From Aureimonas altamirensis (GTDB taxonomy: Bacteria > Pseudomonadota > Alphaproteobacteria > Rhizobiales > Rhizobiaceae), in contig NZ_BBWQ01000024.1 in the NCBI RefSeq assembly GCF_001463885.1, forward strand, positions 62,001 through 126,000: DNA of 64,000 bases, written 5' to 3'. A program made the position numbers and the translations under genes. Below the pieces are notes generated by a model. The model was not told the origin of the DNA, searched no databases, and saw only the letters and a list, made by a program, of their open reading frames with translations. Shown here in pieces: positions 44,828 to 52,701 of the stretch (its first letter is position 1; every line of letters begins with the position of its first letter).

Positions 44828-45823
44828 TCAGACCTTCCAGAAGGGGCAATTGGCCGGCGCAGCAAGGAGGGGCTCCAACTCATCGTCGATCGCGATGAGG
44901 CTGATCGATGTCCCGGCCATTTCCATGGACGTCACGTAGTTGCCGACCATGGGCCGTCGGATCCGCATGCCTGCGGCCTCGATACGTTTGGCGACTTCGC
45001 CATAAAGGATGAAGAGTTCATCGAGCGGCGTGGCACCAAGCCCATTCACCAGTACGCCGACAGCCTGGCCTGGCACCTGGCCGAGTTCCGCGATCAACCG
45101 GTCCACCATCTCTTCGGCCAGCGCGTGTGCAGGCTTCAACTTGCCGCGCCAGATACCGGGCTCGCCGTGGATTCCCATTCCCATCTCGACCTCATCATCC
45201 TCGATGACGAAATTGGGCGCGGATGCCCCCGGCACATGGCATGAGCGCAGCGCCACCCCGATGGTGCGCGTATGGTCCACGGCCTTCTGCGCCAGGCGGG
45301 CAACCTCGTCGAGCTCGAGGCCGGCGGCTGCGGCGGCACCCGCAACCTTGTAGGCGTAGATCAGACCGGCAACGCCGCGGCGCTTGCCGGACTCTTCCAG
45401 CGGCGCACTGGCGATATCGTCGGTACCGAGTACCGTCCGGGTGCGGATCCCCTCGTCTTCCAGCATCTCGACGGCCATCGAAAAGTTCATCCGGTCGCCG
45501 CCGTAATTGCCGAACAGAACCAGCACACCTGCACCAGCGTCGGCCATTCGGATCGCATCGATGCAGGAGGCGAGATTCGGCCCCTCGAAGACGTTACCAA
45601 CCGAGCACGTATCGAGAAGGCCCTCGCCAACATAGCCGGCGAAGAGCGGCAGATGTCCCGATCCGCCACCGGACGCGATACCCACTTTGGAAGGCGCCGG
45701 ATCACCTGCGCGGCGGACGACCCGTCTACCTTCGCCTGCCAATACCATACCCGGATTGGCAGCCACCATTCCGGCAAGGGCGTCATCGACGTAGGTATCC
45801 GACGAATTGATAAGCTTCTTCAT
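44828..45823 (-). CDS. dhaK: Divergent DhaK-type ketose kinase, substrate-binding subunit
   Basis: A 331-residue DhaK. The substrate-anchoring His219 lies in GMGIHGEPGI, and the catalytic pair His57 and Asp110 (E. coli 56 and 109) are kept in GGGSGH and GNYGGDRMNF. The segment after His57 reads LPLFAGYVG, where ordinary dihydroxyacetone kinases have EPxHxGxVG, so the Glu and second His near the active site are replaced. This suggests another ketose or hydroxyketone as substrate. The real start is the ATG at 45823; the open frame extends 173 codons further upstream without kinase features. First gene of a seven-gene operon ending in tctA. Confidence 0.92.
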   Translation of the reverse strand: MKKLINSSDTYVDDALAGMVAANPGMVLAGEGRRVVRRAGDPAPSKVGIASGGGSGHLPLFAGYVGEGLLDTCSVGNVFEGPNLASCIDAIRMADAGAGVLVLFGNYGGDRMNFSMAVEMLEDEGIRTRTVLGTDDIASAPLEESGKRRGVAGLIYAYKVAGAAAAAGLELDEVARLAQKAVDHTRTIGVALRSCHVPGASAPNFVIEDDEVEMGMGIHGEPGIWRGKLKPAHALAEEMVDRLIAELGQVPGQAVGVLVNGLGATPLDELFILYGEVAKRIEAAGMRIRRPMVGNYVTSMEMAGTSISLIAIDDELEPLLAAPANCPFWKV

Positions 45824-46091
45824 ACCGAACTCCGATCGCATGGACGAACGCCATCCGTAGATGTTCGCTATTCGGACATCAAGTCTAACTTTTGCAATTG
45901 CCCTTGCTCTCGCAATGCCGAAATTCTGATTTGCTCCGGCAAAAAACGGCCTCGAAGGGATGGCATCCAAGTTGACGGCTTCAGCCGTCCGAAGTTCGGG
46001 ACAGCCAGTCCCACGCGATTGCGGTCCTGGGTCGGTGACACGGCGGCGCTCTGCCGCCGGCCGCGACAGGGTAGAAAGGTTCGGGAGCAGG

Positions 46092-47003
46092 ATGGACACG
46101 GTCCCCACACCGGAATCCGCAGGCTCAGGATGGGCAGAGGGCATGTCCCGCGCCCTTCCCGGAAAGCTGCTCGGATGCAGCGCCGGGCGCGGGTGGACAT
46201 CCATACTCCTGCGCCGGTATCGCGAGCCGCTTACGGTCGAGGACCTCGAACTCGAGCCCTCCCGAAACGCCGTCATCGTGCTTGTGCGGCGCGGAACCTG
46301 CAAGATCGAAAGCCTTTCAGCGGGCCGTTGGAACCATGCCACCTTTCGGGCCGGCGATCTGGGAATGACCCCGCCCGGAGAGCATGACCGGCTCCGGTGG
46401 TATGGCGAGAAGCCGCACGAGACATTGCACCTTCATTTACCGCAGGAGATGCTGAACGGCGCGATTGCCTCAGCCGGCAACCGGCATGGGGAAAACTTGT
46501 CCTTTCCCAGTCGCCTGCGCATGAAGGACACCACCGTCGAAACCGCCATGATTGCCCTGGAAAGCGCCCTCGCCGACGGCGCTGACGAGCTCTACGCCGC
46601 CTCGGCGGGCCACTGGCTGGCATCCCATATCCTGTTCCGCCACGGCGCCACGCCGCTGTCGCCTGCACGGAGCGACGAGGGTGCGGCGACCCTGCGCCAT
46701 GCGGACGCCTATATGCGCGCGCACCTTGCCGAACGGGTCACGCTCGATGACCTCGCGCGCGTTGCCGGCTGCGGCACCTTCCAGCTTATCCGGATCGCCA
46801 AGCGCAACTGGGGCGAAACGCCCTTGCAAAGGATGACGCGGCTGCGGATGGAACATGCCTGCATCCTGCTGGCCGGATCGCAAATGTCAGTCATTTCCAT
46901 CGCCTTGGAATGCGGATACTCGAACCCCACCCATTTCGGTGTCGCCTTCCGCCGCAGGTACGGTGTGACGCCGCTAGGCTACCGGCACGAACGCACGGCC
47001 TGA
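46092..47003 (+). CDS. AraC-family transcriptional regulator
   Basis: A 303-residue regulator. The N-terminal half is a cupin-like sensor domain (VIVLVRRGTCKIESL, AGDLGMTPPGEHDRLRWYG). The last 100 residues are the double helix-turn-helix: HLAERVTLDDLARVAGCGTFQLIRIAKRNWGETPLQ, LRMEHACILLAGSQMSVISIALECGYSNPTHFGVAFRRRYGVTPLGYR. An ATG at 46143 is an alternative start. It is divergent from dhaK (268-base gap) and precedes the molybdenum hydroxylase genes by 107 bases, so it may control either operon. Confidence 0.93.
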   Translation: MDTVPTPESAGSGWAEGMSRALPGKLLGCSAGRGWTSILLRRYREPLTVEDLELEPSRNAVIVLVRRGTCKIESLSAGRWNHATFRAGDLGMTPPGEHDRLRWYGEKPHETLHLHLPQEMLNGAIASAGNRHGENLSFPSRLRMKDTTVETAMIALESALADGADELYAASAGHWLASHILFRHGATPLSPARSDEGAATLRHADAYMRAHLAERVTLDDLARVAGCGTFQLIRIAKRNWGETPLQRMTRLRMEHACILLAGSQMSVISIALECGYSNPTHFGVAFRRRYGVTPLGYRHERTA

Positions 47004-47110
47004 CCCGGCAATACCGCGATAGGCGTCCCGCAGGATCGCGAGAGACGCAGAGGCCTGCTTCGTTTCCAATGAACGCCCGCACCGACGCCCCCGTCGACAA
47101 GGACGTTCCC

Positions 47111-47737
47111 ATGGATCCAGACAATCCCCGACCGTTCGACCCATCGTCCCCGCTTGTGCTCAATCGGCGCGACCTGATGGTCGGCACGGCAACCGCGGCT
47201 GTGGCCGGCACGCTCGCCACGCCGGGCGAGGCAGGCGCCGCGGCGAATGCCGCTGTGTCCGCCATGACGGATCTGTCGGTCACCATCAACGGCGTATCCC
47301 ACAGAATTGCGCTCGACGTGCGCAGCTCGGCCCTGGACATGCTTCGCGAAGTCTTCGGGCTGACCGGTTCCAAAAAGGGCTGCGACCATGGCCAGTGCGG
47401 GGCCTGTACCGTTCATGTCGACGGGCGGCGTGTCGCGGCCTGCCTGACCCTGGCGGCGCAGCTCGAGGGCCGCGCGGTCACGACGATCGAGGGCATCGCC
47501 CCCGGCGACGGCCCACTCCACCCCATGCAGCAGGCCTTTATCGACAATGATGCCCTGCAGTGCGGCTATTGCACCCCCGGCCAGATCATGGCGGCCATTG
47601 CCTGCGTGAACGAAGGCAATGCCACCTCCTCCGAGAGGATCCGCGAATATATGAGCGGCAACATCTGCCGCTGCGGCGCCTATGCAGGTATCGTCGCAGC
47701 CATTCAGCAGGCCGCGCCGCAGATGCAGGAGGCCTGA
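47111..47737 (+). CDS. Molybdenum hydroxylase 2Fe-2S subunit with Tat signal (PaoA type)
   Basis: A 208-residue protein. A twin-arginine signal (NRRDLMVGTATAAVAGTLA) comes first, then the plant-type 2Fe-2S motif CDHGQCGACTVHVDG...C and the second cluster motif CGYCTPGQIM...CRCGAY. This matches the small subunit of periplasmic aldehyde oxidoreductase PaoABC. ATG 47111 has AAGGACG upstream; an in-frame ATG at 47069 has a weaker site. It begins a three-gene operon with overlapping or near-overlapping starts. Confidence 0.92.
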   Translation: MDPDNPRPFDPSSPLVLNRRDLMVGTATAAVAGTLATPGEAGAAANAAVSAMTDLSVTINGVSHRIALDVRSSALDMLREVFGLTGSKKGCDHGQCGACTVHVDGRRVAACLTLAAQLEGRAVTTIEGIAPGDGPLHPMQQAFIDNDALQCGYCTPGQIMAAIACVNEGNATSSERIREYMSGNICRCGAYAGIVAAIQQAAPQMQEA

Positions 47738-47740
47738 GCG

Positions 47741-48742
47741 TTGCAACCTTTCGCCTATTCTCGTGCCGCCTCGAGCGCGGATGCGATCCGACGCCTGGCC
47801 GCCTCCGACGGCAGGGCGAAGCTCTTGTCCGGCGGGACGACGCTCTACGACCTGATGAAACTCGGGGCCGAACGACCCGATGCGATCATCGACATCAATG
47901 GCCTGTCGAATCTGGCTTTCATCGAAGCCCAAGACCCCGGCGGACTGCGTCTCGGTGCCCTTGCCAGGATGAGCGACGTCGCGGCCGACGCGGCCGTCCA
48001 GGCCAACTATCCCGCCATTGCGGAATCTCTTTCGCTTGCCGCATCGCAGCAATTGCGCAACATGGCGAGCCTTGGCGGAAACCTTTTGCAGCGAACGCGC
48101 TGCGCCTACTTCCGGGCCGGCGCTCCCTATGCCTGTAATAAACGCGTGTCGGGCAGCGGTTGCTCGGCAATCGACGGCATCGACAGGGGCCATGCCCTGC
48201 TCGGCGGCAGCCAGGACTGCCGGGCGGTCTATCCGGGAGACTTCGCCGTGGCGCTTGTGGCGTTCGACGCATCCGTCGAACTTGCCGGCCCAGGCGGGAC
48301 AAGGCTTCTGCCCGTGGAAAGCCTTTACCGCGAGCCAGGCGATGCCCCGGACCGCGACACGATCATTGCCGCCGACGAACTCATCCTGGCAATTCACGTG
48401 CCCCCGGCCGCCTGGGCGGGACGCTCGACCTACCTGAAGATCCGGGATCGGAAGTCGTACGCCTTCGCCCTGGTTTCGGCCGCGGTCGCGCTGGATATCG
48501 CAGCCGACGGTACGGTGCGCGAGGCACGCATCGCGCTCGGTGGAGTCGCGACACGCCCGTGGCGCGCCCGATCGGCCGAAACGTTGCTTGCCGGGCGTCC
48601 GCTCGATCGCGCGGCAGCCTTGGCCGCCGGGGAGATGGCCTTTGCCGATGCGCGGCCCGGCCGACACAACGCCTTCAAGATCGAGCTCGGCCGGCAGACA
48701 GTCGCCGACGCGCTCATGACTGCGGCCGAAAGGAACGGATGA
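47741..48742 (+). CDS. Molybdenum hydroxylase FAD subunit (PaoB type)
   Basis: A 333-residue FAD-binding subunit. AKLLSGGTTLYDLMKLGAERPDAIIDIN is the FAD-binding loop, followed by LRLGALARMSDVAAD and LRNMASLGGNLLQRTRCAYFR. The cysteine-bearing segment PYACNKRVSGSGCSAIDG resembles the extra 4Fe-4S site found in PaoB-like subunits. The start is a TTG with CAGGAGGCC upstream. It partners the 2Fe-2S and molybdopterin subunits on either side. Confidence 0.9.
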   Translation: MQPFAYSRAASSADAIRRLAASDGRAKLLSGGTTLYDLMKLGAERPDAIIDINGLSNLAFIEAQDPGGLRLGALARMSDVAADAAVQANYPAIAESLSLAASQQLRNMASLGGNLLQRTRCAYFRAGAPYACNKRVSGSGCSAIDGIDRGHALLGGSQDCRAVYPGDFAVALVAFDASVELAGPGGTRLLPVESLYREPGDAPDRDTIIAADELILAIHVPPAAWAGRSTYLKIRDRKSYAFALVSAAVALDIAADGTVREARIALGGVATRPWRARSAETLLAGRPLDRAAALAAGEMAFADARPGRHNAFKIELGRQTVADALMTAAERNG

Positions 48743-50946
48743 TGACGGGACCCGGCTTCGCCCCGATCGCGCGTGTCGATGCGCAAGACAAGGTCCGCGG
48801 TCGCGCCATCTACGGCACCGACCGCGCGCTGCCGCGCATGGTTCATGCGGTACTGGCCACGGCGAAGATCGCGCGGGGGTCGATCCGGTCGATCGCAACC
48901 GATATGGCCCTTGCCGTTCCCGGCGTGCGCCTGATCCTGACCCATGAGGATATCGAAATCGTTGAACCTGCGCAGTTCATCCTGGCGGGACAGGGCTACG
49001 GGTTTCAAAGCATCCAGCCCTTGGCGACCCGAAAGATCGGGTACAAGGGCCAACCGGTCGCCGTGGTCGTGGCCGATACGCTCGAAGCGGCCATGCAAGC
49101 GGCCGACGCGCTGGATGTCATCTACGATACCGAAGCGTTCCAGGCGCTCATCGACGCAGCGTCGGACGAGGATATCGTCGCCCAACAAGGGTCGCCGCTG
49201 CCGCAGGAAGCGTTCGGCGACAAGATCGTCGGAGATGCGGATGCCGCGATCCATAGCGCGGCCGTGCAGGTCGACGCTTCCTATGTTTTCCACGCCCAGC
49301 ATCAGAACCCGATCGAATTGATCTCGACCGTGGCGCATTGGCAGGGCGAGCGGCTGGTCGTCCACGAGGGGACGCAGAATGCCGGGGCCATCCAGCACGG
49401 GCTGGCCCGCCAGTTCGGCATCGACTCGGCCCTGGTGGAGATCATCTCTCCCCATGCCGGTGGCGGATTCGGGCAGAAGAACTCCATGCAGTCGCAGACT
49501 TTCCTTGCGGCGGTTGCGGCACGCCGTCTCGGCCGGCCGGTGAAGTTGGTCATGACCCGGGAGCAGATCTTCCATACGGCAAGCTTTCGGCCGGCAGCAA
49601 GGCATCGCGTGCGGCTCGGAGCAACCAGGGACGGCCATATCGTCGGAGCCGTCCACGAGGTGGACCAGCAGACATCGCGCCATGACCTGTTCGCCAGTTC
49701 GACGGCGAGTATCACCGCGAGGCTGCATGGCATCGCGAACTTCCGGGGCAGCGAACGACTCGTCCGGACCGATGTCCAGACTCCCGGTTACATGCGTGCG
49801 CCCTTCGAGCATTCCGGCACCTTTGCCTTCGAAACCGCGATCGACGAACTGGCCTACGCGCTGTCGAGCGACCCGGTCGCGCTGCGGCTGGCCAATGATG
49901 CGACGGCCGATCCGCTCACCGGACGTCCCTTCACCTCGCGGTTCCTGGCGCAATGCCTGACCATCGGCGCCGAACGCTTCGGCTGGTCGCGGCGACAGAT
50001 GGCGGCCGGCTCCATGTCAGGGGAAAATGGCGAGCTGATCGGTTGGGGCGTTGCCTGCGGCGCCTACAAGGCGGCTGTCGCCCCGGCGATCGCCACGATC
50101 GAGGTGCATGCGGACGGTGCCGTCGTCGTCAGCGTATCCGGCCACGAGATGGGCCAGGGTTTGCGCACGGTGGTCGCCAACGTCGTGTCGCGGCGGCTGG
50201 GTATAGAGCCGGGCCGCGTGGACCTCGTGCTGGGCGAGACGCGTGGCGCGGCTCCGCACCTGACTGCGGGGTCGTGGGGCACGGCAACGGCGATCCCCGC
50301 AGTGGAAGCGGCCATGGATGCTCTGGACGAGGAGGTCCGCCGCATCGGCGCCGGGGCCGATGGGTCCGGCATCGACGCGGTGCTGCGCCGCGCCGGCATG
50401 ACCCGGATTTCGTCGGAAGCGCGCAGCAAGGCCCCGGGTCAGCCCGACGCCGTCTATGAGCGGCTGGTGACGGGGCTTCCGGCCGCGTCCGGGCCCGTCT
50501 TCCCGGATTTCGTGGCCATGAGCTATATCGCCCATTTCATCGAGGTGCGGGTCGAACGGAGCACGCGCAGGATCAGCATTCCCAGGGTCGTCAGCGTTGC
50601 CGATTGCGGCCGTGTCGTCAGCCCGGTCACCGCCGCCAGCCAGGTTCGCGGCGGCGTCGTGGGCGGTATCGGCGGCACGCTGATGGAGATCAGCGAAGTC
50701 GATCCGCGCCATGGCGGCTTCCTGAACGCCGATCTTGCCGAGTACGTCGTGCCGGTGAACGCCGATATCGGCGACATCGAGGTCCATTTCGTGGACGAGC
50801 CCGACCCCACCCTCAACACGCTCGGAGCCAAGGGCCTTGGAGAAGTGGCCATGACCGGCGTCGGCGCGGCGATCGCAAACGCAATCCATCATGCCACGGG
50901 GCGGCGGCATCGCAGCCTGCCGATCCGCATCGAGGACATGCTCTGA
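48739..50946 (+). CDS. Molybdenum hydroxylase large (molybdopterin) subunit, PaoC/XdhB type
   Basis: A 735-residue Moco subunit. RVDAQDKVRGRAIYGTD opens the domain, HAQHQNPIELIS carries the conserved hinge, PHAGGGFGQKNSMQSQ is a Moco contact, SGHEMGQGLRTV is the next, and the base Glu lies in GAKGLGEVAMTGVGAAIANA near the end. It overlaps the FAD-subunit stop as ATGA. The enzyme should oxidise an aldehyde or N-heterocycle by hydroxylation; with a Tat-carried partner it probably acts in the periplasm. No chaperone gene of the XdhC/PaoD type is visible next to it. Confidence 0.93.
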   Translation: MMTGPGFAPIARVDAQDKVRGRAIYGTDRALPRMVHAVLATAKIARGSIRSIATDMALAVPGVRLILTHEDIEIVEPAQFILAGQGYGFQSIQPLATRKIGYKGQPVAVVVADTLEAAMQAADALDVIYDTEAFQALIDAASDEDIVAQQGSPLPQEAFGDKIVGDADAAIHSAAVQVDASYVFHAQHQNPIELISTVAHWQGERLVVHEGTQNAGAIQHGLARQFGIDSALVEIISPHAGGGFGQKNSMQSQTFLAAVAARRLGRPVKLVMTREQIFHTASFRPAARHRVRLGATRDGHIVGAVHEVDQQTSRHDLFASSTASITARLHGIANFRGSERLVRTDVQTPGYMRAPFEHSGTFAFETAIDELAYALSSDPVALRLANDATADPLTGRPFTSRFLAQCLTIGAERFGWSRRQMAAGSMSGENGELIGWGVACGAYKAAVAPAIATIEVHADGAVVVSVSGHEMGQGLRTVVANVVSRRLGIEPGRVDLVLGETRGAAPHLTAGSWGTATAIPAVEAAMDALDEEVRRIGAGADGSGIDAVLRRAGMTRISSEARSKAPGQPDAVYERLVTGLPAASGPVFPDFVAMSYIAHFIEVRVERSTRRISIPRVVSVADCGRVVSPVTAASQVRGGVVGGIGGTLMEISEVDPRHGGFLNADLAEYVVPVNADIGDIEVHFVDEPDPTLNTLGAKGLGEVAMTGVGAAIANAIHHATGRRHRSLPIRIEDML

Positions 50947-50959
50947 GCTGCCGGGACGA

Positions 50960-51145
50960 TCAGCTCAACCGCTCGTAATCGACTTCGAAGACGCCCATCT
51001 GCACAGCGCCTTTTTCCGCTTCCCAGACATCGAGAACATCATTCAAATATTGGCCGGAGGGTTCATCTTCAGGCCAGGATGCTTCAGCTTCCCAAACCAG
51101 ATGACCATCCTGTTTGATGCGAACGATATAGCCTGCCAGTGCCAT
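50960..51145 (-). CDS. Small hypothetical protein, 61 residues
   Basis: A short ORF with an excellent ribosome site (GAAGGAGGTCGTG before ATG). The product begins ALAGYIVRIKQDGHLVWEAEASWPEDEPSG and is acidic and beta-rich with no signal peptide or membrane helix. I do not recognise a family. The strong initiation site and convergent position next to the hydroxylase operon support it being a real gene. Confidence 0.65.
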   Translation of the reverse strand: MALAGYIVRIKQDGHLVWEAEASWPEDEPSGQYLNDVLDVWEAEKGAVQMGVFEVDYERLS

Positions 51146-51327
51146 CACGACCTCCTTCGATAGGTCGCTAACGACTTTGGAAATCGGCTGGTTCGATGCC
51201 GGATTGTCGCACGGCTGCAGACCCGGAGCGATGACCGCATCGAAAAACAATGCACGACGGAGCTTACGCCGCCGATCTACATTCCATAGCAAGCGTCTTG
51301 TGAAACAGAAGGCAAAAGGATCGCGTG

Positions 51328-51747
51328 ATGCATTCCATCTCCCATGCCGCAGCTATCGGCTCTGCAATCATGATGGCTATCGCGGCCGTGCCCGCACACG
51401 CGCAATCCTCCTCGACGTGCGATCAGTATGGGGGGTACGAAGCGGAAAACTGCCTGAATGATGCCCTTGCGACCGCCAATGATGCGTTGAACGCAGCCTA
51501 CCAGCAGGCCGAGGCTTTTATTGCCGGTGATCCGGATACGGCTGCTGCGGACAAGGCCACCTGGAAGAACGACCTGATCGCCGCCGAACGCGCCTGGGTT
51601 GCCTACCGCGATGCGAACTGCAAGTTCGAGCTTATCGGCGCCGAGTGGCACAATGGCAGTGGCACCACTGCGGCACAGCAGGATTGCGTGCTGACGATGA
51701 CGACGCAGCGCACGAGCGAGTTGACCGAGAGATACAGCGCGAAGTGA
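51328..51747 (+). CDS. LprI-like (DUF1311) secreted protein
   Basis: A 139-residue exported protein. Signal peptide about 1-25 (ends VPAHAQ), then CDQYGGYEAENCLNDALATANDALNAAYQQA and ERAWVAYRDANCKFE, the paired cysteines and helix pattern of the lysozyme-inhibitor LprI / DUF1311 family. ATG has AAAGGA upstream; a GTG one codon earlier is possible. It may protect against host or phage lysozyme, but the family is only partly characterised. Confidence 0.85.
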   Translation: MHSISHAAAIGSAIMMAIAAVPAHAQSSSTCDQYGGYEAENCLNDALATANDALNAAYQQAEAFIAGDPDTAAADKATWKNDLIAAERAWVAYRDANCKFELIGAEWHNGSGTTAAQQDCVLTMTTQRTSELTERYSAK

Positions 51748-51753
51748 TTGGTG

Positions 51754-52686
51754 TCATGCCAGCAGGCTTTCATCGGACAGGTCCAGCTCGTGTGCATGGT
51801 GCCAGTCATGATCGAACACGGTTATCAGCCGGTCCAGGACGTGCTTGCCGTCCGTCTCGATCGCAAGCTCTCTGCGGCTGTCGAAGCTGCCCGGCGCAAG
51901 GTTGATCGAACCGACGATAGCCCGCGAGCCATCTGCGACCAGCACCTTCCCATGCAGTTTCAGATGACGCAGTTGCCGGACCTTTGCGCCGACATCCTGC
52001 AGTATGCGCAAGCCGCCCACGGCCTCGACGAGTTGCTGAGCCTTCAGCTTGTGCGGCGGCTTCGCCATGATATGAACCTGCACGCCCCGCTGGACGGCCC
52101 GCACGATCCGCTCGATGATGACCATGTCCTGATAGCGCTCGTTCTGCACCCAAAGAGAGTGTTTGGCGCCGTCGATGAAGGCGGCCAATCGCGCACGCCC
52201 GTTGTTCGGGCACCAGATCAGGCTTGAATTGTGTGCCGGCTCGAAGGGTTCACGCGCCCAGTCGCACTCGAAGCACTGGACCATTTCGGACACTTCCGAA
52301 TGATCCCTGGTCGAGACCACATAGTCGCGCGTTTCGGTCAGGTTTCGATCGTCCCAGTTCAGCGATTTCACGAACCCGATCTCGCTGTCGATCACCATCG
52401 ATTTCTGGTGCGTCAGGGCAAAGTCCGGGCTGCTGTCGCGAACCTGCACGCCGGCATCCTCCAGCGCACGGCGTGCCTCCTCGTTCTCACAGACACCGTT
52501 TCGCCTGGCGGGGTTCAGCATCACGCGGACCGTCACGCCGCGCCGTTGTGCAGAGGTGACCGCATGCAGCAGCGGCCGGCTCGTGAACACGAACATGCGG
52601 ATATCGATGCTCTTCGACGCTTCCGCGATCGGCTTGATGATAGCGTCGGCGGTGTCGTCCGGTAGAACGATGAGTTTGCGGGACAC
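51754..52686 (-). CDS. Phospholipase-D-like (HKD) protein
   Basis: A 310-residue protein with two HKD motifs, HQKSMVID (about residues 93-100) followed by GFVKSLNWDD, and HGKVLVAD (about 244-251) followed by VGSINLAPGS. These are the two halves of one PLD active site. The frame starts at a GTG. It has no signal peptide, so it resembles cardiolipin-synthase-like or nuclease/transphosphatidylase proteins of the cytoplasm. It follows the ABC exporter by 15 bases on the same strand, so the two are probably co-transcribed. Confidence 0.88.
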   Translation of the reverse strand: MSRKLIVLPDDTADAIIKPIAEASKSIDIRMFVFTSRPLLHAVTSAQRRGVTVRVMLNPARRNGVCENEEARRALEDAGVQVRDSSPDFALTHQKSMVIDSEIGFVKSLNWDDRNLTETRDYVVSTRDHSEVSEMVQCFECDWAREPFEPAHNSSLIWCPNNGRARLAAFIDGAKHSLWVQNERYQDMVIIERIVRAVQRGVQVHIMAKPPHKLKAQQLVEAVGGLRILQDVGAKVRQLRHLKLHGKVLVADGSRAIVGSINLAPGSFDSRRELAIETDGKHVLDRLITVFDHDWHHAHELDLSDESLLA

Positions 52687-52701
52687 TGTGCCTATCCACC
52701 C

